A stretch of DNA of 47,497 bases from Candidatus Acetothermia bacterium (GCA_016201405.1 JACQCZ010000007.1:132307-179803); one strand, 5' to 3'; shown: positions 32,598 to 42,520, counted from the first letter of the stretch. Made by a program: numbers and translations. The notes: generated by a model from the letters alone, not told the origin.

Positions 32598-33227
32598 CTA
32601 AAAAAGAATGTATTTGAAGAAGTAATAGACAATGCCAACATATTCATGAATGACGGCCACAGTCGATTCTTCATCTTTCCACCATTCGGTCTTGAAGTCT
32701 GTCCAGCCCGATGGCACTGCCACAAAGATTAGCTTTGCTTCCTTCCCAATCACATGGCGAAAGATCATTGCCGCACGGTGCATGTGATAGGGTGAGCTGA
32801 CGATCAGTACCGATTTGAAGCCATTCTTTTCGATCATCTCTTTGGTGAGCACGGCCTCGTTGTAGGTGCTCACGGCTGAGGTGATCTCGACAGCGCTCTC
32901 TGGAATCTTTTCTGCCTGGGCATAATCGTGAACAGCCTCACTGATCGAGCGGTGAAAGAGCGGCAGATAATTGTCCCACATGCTAAAGATAATTTTGGGA
33001 GCAAAGCCGTGTTTATACAACTCGATTCCATAAATATATCGGTCGGGGCTGCCGCCCAATACCCGGATCACGTCGGCCTTTTCAGGCGGGTCTGATGCAG
33101 TCAAGTAGTTCCCAACAGCAAGCAAGATCGGGCGGTGAAATAGGATGGCAAGCCCACTCATCAAAACAAGAAAGAATAGAGTCGAGAGAAATTTGTGGCG
33201 TGAGCAGAAGCGCAGGAACTTGATCAT
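32598..33227 (-). CDS. YdcF/SanA-like DUF218 membrane protein
   Basis: The 209-residue protein has an N-terminal membrane segment (about 12-38) and a DUF218 domain. The typical elements are VIRVLGGSPDRYIYGIELY (53-71), a STYNEAVLTKEMI segment and VLIVSSPYHMHRAAMIF near 140-156. Relatives include E. coli YdcF and SanA, linked to envelope or polysaccharide metabolism without a proven reaction. The start overlaps the stop of the DUF3179 gene (ATGA). It is the last gene of a four-gene operon. Confidence 0.85.
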   Translation of the reverse strand: MIKFLRFCSRHKFLSTLFFLVLMSGLAILFHRPILLAVGNYLTASDPPEKADVIRVLGGSPDRYIYGIELYKHGFAPKIIFSMWDNYLPLFHRSISEAVHDYAQAEKIPESAVEITSAVSTYNEAVLTKEMIEKNGFKSVLIVSSPYHMHRAAMIFRHVIGKEAKLIFVAVPSGWTDFKTEWWKDEESTVAVIHEYVGIVYYFFKYILF

Positions 33228-34486
33228 TCAGCGTACAGATCGGTCTCAGGGTGGAAGGTGAGCCAGACAAACCAGAAGGCGGTCGAGCTTGCTACCGGCT
33301 GAAGCTGTGCGCCCTCTCTGGCATAGGGTCCGTCGAGTGCTTTCCCATCGAAGCTCCACTCGGTGTTGGTAGCAGTGTCCACCAATTCGCCACCTCGCAC
33401 TAAAAATTGCAAGACTTGATCTTTCACAGCTCGCTGGAAGATTGAAACGTCTTGGGTCTCTGGATTCCATACAACTACAAGAGGGGTCTCTCCTAACTGG
33501 TCATTGAGCGAGCCGATCTTCTCGATGGAATCTTTGAGATAGGCGCGTGACTGCCCGTCGATTGATTGGACACCTGTGATCAAGGTCTTGGCACCCAACC
33601 GGGTATCGGCAAATGGCGTTCCAAATGTATCGAGGCGGTCTGAGAGATAGCGGGCATATGGATTGATCGAGTAATTTCGAGAGACGAGTCTGGCCAAGTG
33701 CGGAGGATCAATTGCAGGCTTGCCTCCGAGCGCAATGGCTGTAGTCGGGCGAGCGAGGACTTCGGTTTTGGGGTAAGCTCTCTTCCAGTCCCCCCAGCGG
33801 CTCATTCCGAGAGGGATCTGCTTGAGCTGCTCCGATTGGCCGACCAGTGATCCGACCATAGGGCGGCCCTCCATCTGAGACCAGAAGGAGCCGGTCACGC
33901 GGTCGTACATCACAAGATCGGATTGATAAATTCGGCCCGATGTTCCAAAAGTCGCGAGCTTTCCATTGATCATCGGTCTCTCGAAGGCCATGCCAGCATT
34001 GGCGGGCGGGCTGAAGGTGATGACCACTGGAACCTCTCCCAGCTGATCATTGACAATCTCGTGCCAGTTGAGAATGGCCGTGGGATATGCTCTTGCAATA
34101 TCGCCACTCGTTAGAGTCAGCACAAGATCGTCATCGGAGAGCCAGCTATCCGCAGTCCAGGATGGCTCAAATTCAGGTGCATCTATCGATTGGATGGCGT
34201 CCGGTGCCAGATAGACCTGAAGCATTGATAGATTTACAGACTTGAGAAGAGTGACGCTTTTCGAGTTGCAGCCAACTCCAATGCTCTTCAGCTCGTCCTG
34301 AGAAAAGTAAATGTCTGTCAGTGGTTGGTCTTTATAAGCAGAATCGCTGCGATCTGACGTACAGGTTGGAAGCGAGCTCAGCTTTGCATCAGGCGCTTGC
34401 GATGAGCTGTGACTCGCCAGAGCAAGAAGCAGGCCCACGAGGGCAGCGACCACGATGATCAGCGTCAGTTTTGAAAGGTCAGGCAT
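33224..34486 (-). CDS. DUF3179 domain protein lacking the usual cysteines
   Basis: The 420-residue exported protein has an N-terminal membrane or signal segment (about 7-25). It matches DUF3179 in AYPTAILNWHEIVND (133-147) and FGTSGRIYQSDLVMYDR (180-196), with a WSQMEGRPMVGSL segment. In most family members the strand between them reads like TYCPLCG; here it is TFSPPANAG (157-165), so the Cys pair is gone. A second repeat-like region follows (about 290-390). The function of the family is unknown. Three residues before the AYPT motif, GDI is retained. It lies between a thioredoxin-like gene and a YdcF-like gene. Confidence 0.82.
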   Translation of the reverse strand: MPDLSKLTLIIVVAALVGLLLALASHSSSQAPDAKLSSLPTCTSDRSDSAYKDQPLTDIYFSQDELKSIGVGCNSKSVTLLKSVNLSMLQVYLAPDAIQSIDAPEFEPSWTADSWLSDDDLVLTLTSGDIARAYPTAILNWHEIVNDQLGEVPVVITFSPPANAGMAFERPMINGKLATFGTSGRIYQSDLVMYDRVTGSFWSQMEGRPMVGSLVGQSEQLKQIPLGMSRWGDWKRAYPKTEVLARPTTAIALGGKPAIDPPHLARLVSRNYSINPYARYLSDRLDTFGTPFADTRLGAKTLITGVQSIDGQSRAYLKDSIEKIGSLNDQLGETPLVVVWNPETQDVSIFQRAVKDQVLQFLVRGGELVDTATNTEWSFDGKALDGPYAREGAQLQPVASSTAFWFVWLTFHPETDLYAE

Positions 34487-34515
34487 CTTCTATTGGGTCC
34501 CGTTAATAGAAATAA

Positions 34516-35145
34516 TCATTTGTAGTCAAGAAATTGGCGGATCTTCTTGTTCAGCTCTTGGGATGTGAAGGCTCCAAATTTGGCGAGCATATCATCAATT
34601 CCGACAATTCTGCCCTCTTTATTGATAAAGAAGCTCGTTGGCTCAGCAAAGAGTGTGTAAGCCTGTGCCACAGATCCATCGGCATCAACCAATATTGGAT
34701 AGCTCACCTGAGCCTCTCGCTTTGTGAAGGTCCGAACGACTTCGGCAGACTCTTGTAGATCAACGCCCAATACTACCAGCTCTTTGCCATACTTTTGATA
34801 GACATCTTCGAAATAGGGCATCTCTTCTTTACAGGGCGCACACCATGTTGCCCAGAAATTGAGCAAGACGTATCTCTTGTTTCTGAAGTCAGAGAGTTTG
34901 ACGACATTTCCATTGAGATCGCGCAACGCAAAGTTGGGAGCAGGCCGCCCTATGCGAAGCGGCAGATAGGGTGTGAGGATGCCGATGGGAGTATATGGCA
35001 CTTGTATCGCCTGGCTAGAAGTGGCTCTGTTTGATTCGCTGCTACTGACTAAAGTTTGGACCCAGGCATTGAGGTCGGGGTCTAAAAGAACAACAGCAGC
35101 CATAACCAGTAAAAATATTCCGATCGCTGCCCATACCTTCTTCAT
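34516..35145 (-). CDS. TlpA/ResA-type membrane-anchored thiol-disulfide protein
   Basis: The 209-residue protein has an N-terminal membrane anchor (about 5-22) and a thioredoxin-fold domain at about 65-205. The active-site WCAPC has Cys102 and Cys105, and the cis-proline segment is AEPTSFFINKEGRIVG. It would reduce disulfides outside the cytoplasm, for example in cytochrome c maturation. The start overlaps the EamA gene stop (ATGA). A related lipoprotein with WCAKC lies at 45367. Confidence 0.92.
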   Translation of the reverse strand: MKKVWAAIGIFLLVMAAVVLLDPDLNAWVQTLVSSSESNRATSSQAIQVPYTPIGILTPYLPLRIGRPAPNFALRDLNGNVVKLSDFRNKRYVLLNFWATWCAPCKEEMPYFEDVYQKYGKELVVLGVDLQESAEVVRTFTKREAQVSYPILVDADGSVAQAYTLFAEPTSFFINKEGRIVGIDDMLAKFGAFTSQELNKKIRQFLDYK

Positions 35146-36050
35146 GACTTGCTATTTTGATCCGAATTTGAGTTGAGTTCAAGCCGAGGTCTCTGTGCGG
35201 AGCGGATCGCCAGCCCAATCCCAATGAGTACCAGAACTCCTCCAAAGACTTCCAGCAACGTGATCTGCTCACCCAAAATGAAATAGGCGAGCGCGGTAGC
35301 CCCGATAGGCTCGGCCAGAATGACCACAGCTATAATCGCTGCTGAGATATAGCGGAGAGCCCAGTTGTAGGAGCTGTGGCCGATCAGCTGTGGCCCTATT
35401 GCTAATAGGATCATCATCCAATATGTGTTGGAAGAATAACCAATAAACGACATTCCACTTATCAGAGCCGCTCCAACCAGCAAGATCGCTGCTGTGCCAT
35501 AGACCAGTGTTATATAGGTCAGATTGTCTGCTTTGGCTCGAAGGCGCTGTCCAATCAATAGATAACCCGAATGGGTGATCGCACCCAGAATGGCCAGCAG
35601 ATCGCCATAAATGGCACCACCACCCAGATTCAGATCATTGAGGCTGATCAGAATCGCTCCCGTGATCGAGACAGCCATCCCCAGAATCAAGAGCGGCTTC
35701 AGCTTCTCTTTGAGCAACACGACTGATCCAAACCCCACAAAGATGGGATTGGTCGCGACCAAAATGACAGAGCTGGCGACAGACGTGAATTGAAGCGAGC
35801 TGATCCAGGTAAAGAAGTGCAGGCTGAGAAGCGCGCCGCTCAGCAGAGCCAGTCTTCCATTGCTGACAAATAGATTCTTCAGCTGTTCGCGCCTTACTAC
35901 AAGCGCAGCAGGCGTCAAGACTAGCCCCGCAATTCCAAGTCGCACGGCGGCAATGACCAAGGCAGGCGCATCCGCCAGCTTGATCAGAGTCGAAGCGGTG
36001 CTGATCACAAAGACAGCAAAGATGAGCGCAATCGTGACTCGTGCTTGCAT
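35142..36050 (-). CDS. EamA/DMT superfamily transporter
   Basis: The 302-residue protein has ten predicted membrane segments in two EamA repeats (about 1-140 and 150-290). It has FFTWISSLQFTSVASSVILV in the first repeat and an equivalent segment with GHSSYNWALRYISAA in the second. It exports or imports a small metabolite; the substrate is unknown. The ATG at 36050 was preferred because the upstream extension to 36104 overlaps gcvH and lacks membrane character. The gcvH promoter lies back-to-back with its start. Confidence 0.9.
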   Translation of the reverse strand: MQARVTIALIFAVFVISTASTLIKLADAPALVIAAVRLGIAGLVLTPAALVVRREQLKNLFVSNGRLALLSGALLSLHFFTWISSLQFTSVASSVILVATNPIFVGFGSVVLLKEKLKPLLILGMAVSITGAILISLNDLNLGGGAIYGDLLAILGAITHSGYLLIGQRLRAKADNLTYITLVYGTAAILLVGAALISGMSFIGYSSNTYWMMILLAIGPQLIGHSSYNWALRYISAAIIAVVILAEPIGATALAYFILGEQITLLEVFGGVLVLIGIGLAIRSAQRPRLELNSNSDQNSKS

Positions 36051-36074
36051 AGTGATTCTTGTGAAAACTATAAT
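36045..36074 (+). promoter_or_regulatory. Promoter of the gcvH-gcvPA-gcvPB operon
   Basis: A perfect TATAAT (36069-36074) lies 29 bases before gcvH, with TTGCAT (36045-36050) 18 bases upstream as a weak -35. On the other strand the same bases read TATAGT, so it could also serve the EamA gene. The 5' leader is too short for a glycine riboswitch. Confidence 0.5.
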
Positions 36075-36103
36075 CGAATCAAATCCCGAAGTGGAGGGAG
36101 CCA

Positions 36104-36487
36104 ATGGCCTACCCGGAAAAGTTTAGATACAGCAAAGAGCATGAATGGGTCAAGCAGGAAGATGGGAAAGCCCGCATGGGCATTACAAACTATGCCCAGG
36201 ATGAGCTGGGCGATGTTGTTTATGTGGAGCTTCCAGCCATGGGAGCCAAAGTGAAGGCGAGTGACTCGTTTATCACCGTGGAGTCTGTGAAGGCGGCATC
36301 CGATGTCTTCGCGCCCGTGAGTGGCAAAGTGGTCGAAGTCAACCGCGAGCTGGAGAGCCACCCGGAGCTCGTCAACCAATCTCCTCATGAGCGCGGCTGG
36401 ATGGCAGTTCTTGAGATGGCCAATCCCGATGAGCTAGACAAGCTAATGACCGCTGAAGAGTACGAAGAGTACGTCGGCGAATTGTAA
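36104..36487 (+). CDS. gcvH: Glycine cleavage system H protein
   Basis: The 127-residue lipoyl carrier is normal in length. The lipoylated lysine is Lys63 in the conserved ESVKAASD segment, and the start YSKEHEWV is typical. It shuttles the aminomethyl group from the P protein to the T protein. The ATG has a strong Shine-Dalgarno (GGAGGGAG). The P-protein genes follow, 15 bases away, but no gcvT or lipoate ligase gene is in the window. Confidence 0.96.
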   Translation: MAYPEKFRYSKEHEWVKQEDGKARMGITNYAQDELGDVVYVELPAMGAKVKASDSFITVESVKAASDVFAPVSGKVVEVNRELESHPELVNQSPHERGWMAVLEMANPDELDKLMTAEEYEEYVGEL

Positions 36488-36502
36488 AAACCAACAATCC
36501 TA

Positions 36503-37843
36503 ATGAGCGAATACATACCGCATACGCCCGAAGACCAGCGTCAGATGTTGCAATCGATCGGCCTTCGGACACTCGAAGATCTCTTTTCGGACATTCCAAG
36601 GACAATTGTCGATCGCTTTGAGCCGGTTGGACTAAAGCCGCTGAGCGAGCTGGAGATCAAACAGCATCTCAACGAGCTGGCCTCAAAGAATGTTGATTCG
36701 ACCAAGTTTATCTCGTTCTTGGGGGGCGGGATCTATGATCATCATGTCCCGAGTGTAGTCAATCATTTAATTACGCGATCTGAATTTTTCACGAGCTATA
36801 CACCCTATCAGGCCGAAGCGAGCCAGGGAACTCTGACCTGGATGTTTGAATTCCAAACACTCGTTTGCGAATTGACAGGGATGGATGTCGCCAATGCCTC
36901 AATGTACGACGGCGGCTCAGCGCTGGCCGAGGCGATGCTGATGGCGCATCACCACACCGGAAAGACAAAATTTCTGGTGGCTAAGAGTGTTCATCCTCAC
37001 TTCCAGCAGATCACTGAGACGTATGCCTGGGCTGCCGATTTTAAGCTGGTCAAGATTCCCCAGAATGAGAGAGGACAGCTCGATCTTGAATTTATCAAAA
37101 AGCATGCCAATGACAAGCTGGGAGGAGTGCTCGTCCAGACTCCCAATTTCTTTGGAGTTATTGAAGACCTCTCCGGCATCAAAGAGATGATCGGAAATGC
37201 ATTGCTCTGCGTGAGCGCGCATCCACTTGCGTTGGGAGTGATCAAGTCTCCCGGTGAGTTCGGAGCCGATATTGTCGTGAGCGAAGGACAAGTCTTAGGA
37301 AATGCCCCCAACTTCGGAGGACCACTGGTTGGGCTCTTCGCCTGTAAGCAGGCGTACCTGCGAAAGATGCCGGGGCGCATCTCCGGCCGCACCAGCGATC
37401 ACGACGGGAACATTGGCTATGTCATGACACTTCAGACCCGCGAGCAGCACATCAAGCGTGCCAAAGCAACTTCGAATATCTGCACCAATCAAGCGCTTTG
37501 CGCTCTGGCCACCACAATTTATCTTGCAACCCTGGGCAAGAAGGGCTTTCGCGAGCTGGCCGAGCTGAATGTTCAAAAGGCACATTATCTCGCACGCGAA
37601 TTGCAAAAGATTCCGAGGCTTTCGCTAAAGTGGCCGCAGTCGCCATTCTTCAATGAATTTGCGATTCAGCTTCCAAAGAGAGCATCTTCGGTGCTGAAGA
37701 AGCTTCGCAAGCATGGAATCTTGGGCGGTATTGATCTCTCGCCAAATCGATTCAAAAATACTTTTCTCGTCGCTGTCACGGAGAAGCGGACGCGCGAAGA
37801 GCTGGATAAATTTGTTCACGCCCTTCAGGAGGTCTTGAGATGA
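36503..37843 (+). CDS. gcvPA: Glycine dehydrogenase (decarboxylating) subunit 1
   Basis: The 446-residue protein is the N-terminal half of a split P protein. It contains YIPHTPEDQRQML, then FLGGGIYDHHVPS and YTPYQAEASQGTL, which are the subunit 1 signatures. With GcvPB it decarboxylates glycine and passes the aminomethyl group to GcvH. The stop overlaps the gcvPB start (ATGA), so equal expression is expected. Confidence 0.96.
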   Translation: MSEYIPHTPEDQRQMLQSIGLRTLEDLFSDIPRTIVDRFEPVGLKPLSELEIKQHLNELASKNVDSTKFISFLGGGIYDHHVPSVVNHLITRSEFFTSYTPYQAEASQGTLTWMFEFQTLVCELTGMDVANASMYDGGSALAEAMLMAHHHTGKTKFLVAKSVHPHFQQITETYAWAADFKLVKIPQNERGQLDLEFIKKHANDKLGGVLVQTPNFFGVIEDLSGIKEMIGNALLCVSAHPLALGVIKSPGEFGADIVVSEGQVLGNAPNFGGPLVGLFACKQAYLRKMPGRISGRTSDHDGNIGYVMTLQTREQHIKRAKATSNICTNQALCALATTIYLATLGKKGFRELAELNVQKAHYLARELQKIPRLSLKWPQSPFFNEFAIQLPKRASSVLKKLRKHGILGGIDLSPNRFKNTFLVAVTEKRTREELDKFVHALQEVLR

Positions 37844-39300
37844 AGCGTGCAGGATTGACGATCTTTGATCAGGGTGCTCCAGGCAGAAGGGCGCTTCGCA
37901 TCCCGGGATCGGATGTCCCAACAGAGCCCTTGAATAAATTGATTCCCGAAGGGCTATTAAGAAAGACTGAGCCAGAACTCCCCGAAGTGAGTCAGATTGA
38001 GCTGGTGCGCCATTACACGGCCCTCTCCAATAAGAATTTTGGTGTAGATACAGGAGTCTATCCCCTAGGCTCCTGCACGATGAAGTACAACCCGCGCATC
38101 AATGAAGAGACGGCGCGCATCCCACAGCTTGCGCTCTCCCACCCCTTCCAAGGAGAAGAGCTTTCGCAAGGCAACTTGGAGCTCATCTATGATCTGGCTG
38201 AGATTCTCAAAGCGATTGTCGGGCTCCATTCGATTACGCTTCAGCCTGCTGCTGGCGCGCATGGCGAGTTTGTTGGCATGCTGCTCATCAAAAAGTACTT
38301 TGAAGAGCATGGCGAACTCGACAAGCGAAAAGTGATTCTCTTGCCAGACTCTGCCCATGGCACCAACCCTGCCTCAGCCAATATTGCCGGTTTTACTGTT
38401 GTTGAGCTTCCATCGGATGAGCGCGGCATGGTAAATATGACCGCTCTCAAAGAGAGACTCAATGACACTGTAGCCGGGATCATGCTCACGGTTCCCAACA
38501 CACTTGGCATCTTTGAAGAGGATATTCTTGAGATTGCAAGACTCGTCCATGAGGTTGGCGGCTTTTGTTATCTCGATGGGGCCAATCTCAATTCAATCGT
38601 GGGGCGCGTTCGACCCGGAGATTTCGGCATTGACATTGTCCACTTCAATTTACACAAGACCTTTTCGACTCCGCACGGAGGCGGAGGTCCGGGAGCCGGT
38701 CCGGTGGCGGTTGTTGAGAAGCTGGCTCCCTATCTGCCTGTGCCAGCTGTCGTGAAGCAAGGTGACAAATACTTGCTCGATGATGACCGCCCAAAGTCAA
38801 TTGGAAGATTGCATTCGTACTACGGAAACTTTGGGATTCTTGTGCGAGCCTACACCTACATTCGCTCGCTGGGCGATGAAGGCATGAGCGCCGTGAGCGG
38901 CAACGCCGTGCTCAATGCCAATTACTTGATGAACAAGCTAAAGGTCCATTACAAACTCCCCTTTGACAGGCTTTGTAAGCATGAGTTTGTGCTCTCCGGA
39001 AAAGATATCGCTGAGGGCATTCACACCATGGACATTGCTAAAAGACTCATTGACTATGGGATCCATCCGCCGACTGTATATTTCCCGTTGATTGTCCCAG
39101 AGGCGCTGATGATCGAGCCAACAGAGACAGTTTCCAAAGAAGAGCTAGACGAGCTGGCGGATGCCTACATTCAAATTAGCAAAGAAGCAAAAGAGAATCC
39201 AGACTTATTAAAGACGGCTCCGCACAACATGACTGTAGGCCGATTGGATGATGTAAAAGCGGCACGGGAGCCAGTTCTGCGCTCCCCCAAAAAGAATTGA
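37840..39300 (+). CDS. gcvPB: Glycine dehydrogenase (decarboxylating) subunit 2
   Basis: The 486-residue protein is the C-terminal half of the split P protein and carries the PLP site. The cofactor lysine is Lys273 in FNLHKTFSTPHGGGG. Other segments are GVYPLGSCTMKYNPR (72-86) and SAHGTNPASA (171-180). It starts inside the gcvPA stop and ends 8 bases from the convergent polA stop. Confidence 0.96.
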   Translation: MKRAGLTIFDQGAPGRRALRIPGSDVPTEPLNKLIPEGLLRKTEPELPEVSQIELVRHYTALSNKNFGVDTGVYPLGSCTMKYNPRINEETARIPQLALSHPFQGEELSQGNLELIYDLAEILKAIVGLHSITLQPAAGAHGEFVGMLLIKKYFEEHGELDKRKVILLPDSAHGTNPASANIAGFTVVELPSDERGMVNMTALKERLNDTVAGIMLTVPNTLGIFEEDILEIARLVHEVGGFCYLDGANLNSIVGRVRPGDFGIDIVHFNLHKTFSTPHGGGGPGAGPVAVVEKLAPYLPVPAVVKQGDKYLLDDDRPKSIGRLHSYYGNFGILVRAYTYIRSLGDEGMSAVSGNAVLNANYLMNKLKVHYKLPFDRLCKHEFVLSGKDIAEGIHTMDIAKRLIDYGIHPPTVYFPLIVPEALMIEPTETVSKEELDELADAYIQISKEAKENPDLLKTAPHNMTVGRLDDVKAAREPVLRSPKKN

Positions 39301-39308
39301 AATAAGAG

Positions 39309-41993
39309 TTAAATCTCGCCCCAGTTTTTGCCAACTTTGGTATCGGCCTTTAAGGGTACATTGAGCTTCATCACATTCTCCATCGTATTTTTAACTAGCT
39401 CACTGCATCTCTCGGCGTGAGACTCATCCACTTCAAAAATCAATTCATCGTGAATCTGTAATAACATCGTGGCTTTGAGCTTGGACCGCTTCAGCTCTTT
39501 GTCGACATTGATCATGGCCAGTTTCATCAGATCGGCAGCACTGCCCTGAAGAGGCATGTTGATCGCTTCGCGCTCCGCCCGGCTGTCCAGCTTTTGAAAA
39601 TATCTGCGGCGGCCAAAGAGAGTCTTGACATAGCCCTGCTCATTGGCCTCTTTTACAATCTCATCCATGTAGACTTTGACACCGGGGTAGCTCTCAAAGT
39701 AATTCTTAATAAATTTCTGAGCATCACCACGCGAGATCTTTGCGGACTGCGCTAACCCAAAACTCCCCATGCCATAGGCCAGGCCAAAATTGATGCGCTT
39801 GGCCAGATCACGCTGCTGCGGATTGACAGATTCAACAGGTACTCCGTAGACAAGAGATGCCGTTCGGGAATGAATATCTTCATCATTCTGGAAGGCTTTG
39901 ATGAGCCCGGGGTCCTGTGCAATGTGGGCCATCAGCCTCAGCTCAATCTGCGAGTAATCGGCTCCAAGCAAGAGACGTCCAGGCGGAGCGATAAAAGCCT
40001 CGCGGACCTGGCCACCCAGCTGCGAGCGGATGGGGATGTTCTGCAAGTTGGGATTGATGCTGGAGAGGCGTCCCGTAGCGGCTATTGTCTGGTTGTACGA
40101 GGTGTGAATCCGACCGGTCTCTGGGTGGATGTGCTCAGGAAGCTTATGAACATATGTATTGAGAATCTTTTCAATCTCTCTGTGGGCCAAAAGTTTCTCA
40201 GGGAATGGGTGCTGCATGGCCAGTTGCTCCAGCACGTCTGCATCGGTAGAAGGGCCTGTCTTGGTGCGCTTGATGATGGGCAACTTCAATTTCTCAAAGA
40301 GAATAAACGCGACCTGTTTGGGAGAGCTCAGATTAAGATCTTGTCCGGCCAGCTTGAAAAGGTCCTCCTGAAGCTGTAAGAGAAGAGTCTCAAATTGCTT
40401 GGCCAGCCCTTGCAGAATATCTTTGTCCACTAAGATTCCGGCAAGCTCCATATCGACCAAAACAGGAACAAGGGGGATCTCAATGTCACGGAAGAGTCTG
40501 TCCACTTCGGTCTTCTGCAGCTCTGGCTCCATTTGCGCTCGCAAGCGCACCACAACCTCAGCATCAAACGCTGCATAATCAGCAGCCTCTTCTATGGGGA
40601 CCTTGCGCATGTCTTCGCTGCTGAGATCTGTAAAGCTCTGCATCCTCTGGTTGAAATAGCGGAGCGCCAAGTCATCGAGACTCTTGCGGCTCGCCGGATC
40701 GATCAGGTGGGCTGCCAGCATGGAATCAAAAGCAATCTTTTCAATGGCAAGACCCGCTCGTTTGAGAACTTTGAGATCGTATTTGAGATTCTGGCCAATC
40801 AGCTCTGTTTCAACTCGAGTCAAGACCGGGCGAAGCGTTTCAAGAACGTGATTCAATTCTAGTTGTGTATAAGAATCATTCTTGACATGTCCGACGGGAA
40901 TATAGAAGCCCTTTCCTGGTTCGACCGCGAGGGCAATTCCGACAATCTCAGCCTTCATGTCATCTTCGCTCGTCGTCTCCAGATCGAGCGAGATCAGGTT
41001 TACGGCGTTGAGCTTTCCACAGAGCTCATTGAGCGAGTTCTCATCAGAAATAATCTTGAAATCTACGTGGTGAATTTCTGCTGGAGCCTCTTGAACAGAG
41101 CTCAACTGGAGCTCTTCTATGAAAGATCGAAATTCAAGTCTTTCGAAGAGCTCTGCGATCTTCTTCCAGTTAGGCTCTGAGGGCTTACAAGAATCTACGG
41201 GTTTATCGAGCTTCGCGTCATGGAGACTTACGAGCTCATAGCTGAGCCTGGCCGACTCTTGATTCTCTCCAATCGCCTTGCGGGCGCGCTCATTCTTGAT
41301 CCTGTCGATGTTTTTGAGTAGCTCATCCAGAGAATTGAATTCTGCCAAGAGCTTTCGTGCCGTCACATCTCCAATGCCGGGCACGCCGGGGATGTTGTCG
41401 CTGGTGTCACCTGTGAGCGCGAGATAATCTCGGACGCGGCTCGGCGGGACGCCCATATAGGCCTCGACCTCTTTGGGGCCCATCTTCTTCAGATCCTCAC
41501 CCGGATTGCGCGAAGGCTTCAAAATGAAAACCCGGTCATCCACAAGCTGCAAGAGATCTTTGTCTCCGGTGGCGATCAGGACCTCGTATCCCTCTTTGCG
41601 AGCCTGGTTGGCCAACATGGCGATGAGGTCATCGGCCTCAAGACCCATCTGCTCATAGCTTGGCAATCCAAGATCTTGTACGAGCTCTTTGATGACTGGA
41701 ACCTGCATCACAAGGTTATCTTCCATCTTTCGCCGGGTCGCTTTGTACTGCTCATATTTTTCATGGCGAATCTTCTTGCCCGGGGCGTCATAGACGACGG
41801 CAACATGATCGGATGGGTAATCCCGGAGAAGCATGATCAGGGTGCGCAGAAAGCCGTAGATTGCGCCCGTCGGGAAGCCATCTCGCGTGGCGAAATTCTT
41901 CATGACGTGATAGGCCGGATAGAAGATGGAGCTTGCATCAAGAAGAAGCAGACGCTTCTTCTTAGGCTCCTCTTTGATTCCGAGTGTGGGCAT
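39309..41993 (-). CDS. polA: DNA polymerase I
   Basis: The 894-residue protein has all three activities. The 5'-3' exonuclease domain (about 14-300) has LEADDLIA and TGDTSDNIPGVPGIG. The 3'-5' exonuclease keeps its acidic set: DLETT, NLKYDL (Asn-x3-Asp) and YAAFD (Tyr-x3-Asp), so proofreading should be active, unlike in Taq. The polymerase domain has motif A DYSQIELR, motif B KRINFGLAYG with the usual Phe, and motif C QIHDELIFE. It repairs gaps and removes primers. It starts 8 bases after ruvC and shares that operon. Confidence 0.97.
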   Translation of the reverse strand: MPTLGIKEEPKKKRLLLLDASSIFYPAYHVMKNFATRDGFPTGAIYGFLRTLIMLLRDYPSDHVAVVYDAPGKKIRHEKYEQYKATRRKMEDNLVMQVPVIKELVQDLGLPSYEQMGLEADDLIAMLANQARKEGYEVLIATGDKDLLQLVDDRVFILKPSRNPGEDLKKMGPKEVEAYMGVPPSRVRDYLALTGDTSDNIPGVPGIGDVTARKLLAEFNSLDELLKNIDRIKNERARKAIGENQESARLSYELVSLHDAKLDKPVDSCKPSEPNWKKIAELFERLEFRSFIEELQLSSVQEAPAEIHHVDFKIISDENSLNELCGKLNAVNLISLDLETTSEDDMKAEIVGIALAVEPGKGFYIPVGHVKNDSYTQLELNHVLETLRPVLTRVETELIGQNLKYDLKVLKRAGLAIEKIAFDSMLAAHLIDPASRKSLDDLALRYFNQRMQSFTDLSSEDMRKVPIEEAADYAAFDAEVVVRLRAQMEPELQKTEVDRLFRDIEIPLVPVLVDMELAGILVDKDILQGLAKQFETLLLQLQEDLFKLAGQDLNLSSPKQVAFILFEKLKLPIIKRTKTGPSTDADVLEQLAMQHPFPEKLLAHREIEKILNTYVHKLPEHIHPETGRIHTSYNQTIAATGRLSSINPNLQNIPIRSQLGGQVREAFIAPPGRLLLGADYSQIELRLMAHIAQDPGLIKAFQNDEDIHSRTASLVYGVPVESVNPQQRDLAKRINFGLAYGMGSFGLAQSAKISRGDAQKFIKNYFESYPGVKVYMDEIVKEANEQGYVKTLFGRRRYFQKLDSRAEREAINMPLQGSAADLMKLAMINVDKELKRSKLKATMLLQIHDELIFEVDESHAERCSELVKNTMENVMKLNVPLKADTKVGKNWGEI

Positions 41994-42001
41994 CGGGTTC
42001 T

Positions 42002-42520
42002 CTAACGTCCTTTCACGCCGGCCAAGCTGCGAATGGGAGAGTTCTTGCGCATCAAATAGCAGAGTGCGACTGCGATGGCATCTGCCGCATCATCGGGTTT
42101 GGGCAGTGCATTGAGGCGCAACAATCGCTGCACCATCGCTTGCATCTGGGGCTTTGTGGCACGTCCATAGCCGCAGATCTGCTGCTTCACTTGCAGTGGC
42201 GTAAAGCTCTCCATGAGCAATTCTGAGCAGGCCAACAGGACTACGCCGCGGGCCTGTGAGACGGCCATCGCGGTGGTCACATTTTTATTAAAAAAAAGCT
42301 CTTCTACAGCGACAGCTTCAGGTCTGAATTCTTCAATCAGATGAACGACGTCTTCATAAACCGCCCGCAGCCGCAGCGGAGTCTCTGTCTCTGGATGGGT
42401 ACGAATGACGCCCGCTTCCAGCACCTGAAAGCGCTCCAGCGCGCGGGCATTGCCCGCCCTCTCTTGAAGAATGGCGTACCCGGTGATGGCCAGTCCGGGG
42501 TCGATGCCAAGCACTTTCAT
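42002..42520 (-). CDS. ruvC: Holliday junction resolvase RuvC
   Basis: The 172-residue endonuclease resolves Holliday junctions loaded by RuvAB. The four-acid catalytic set is present: Asp7 (LGIDPG), Glu73 (VAVEELFF), Asp144 and Asp147 (KPDDAADAIAVALCY). The length is normal. It lies 5 bases after yceD and 8 bases before polA. ruvA is about 17 kb away. Confidence 0.96.
   Translation of the reverse strand: MKVLGIDPGLAITGYAILQERAGNARALERFQVLEAGVIRTHPETETPLRLRAVYEDVVHLIEEFRPEAVAVEELFFNKNVTTAMAVSQARGVVLLACSELLMESFTPLQVKQQICGYGRATKPQMQAMVQRLLRLNALPKPDDAADAIAVALCYLMRKNSPIRSLAGVKGR

Noticed and set aside
36070..36103. Glycine riboswitch before gcvH
   Set aside because: The leader is only about 25 bases, too short for the aptamer.
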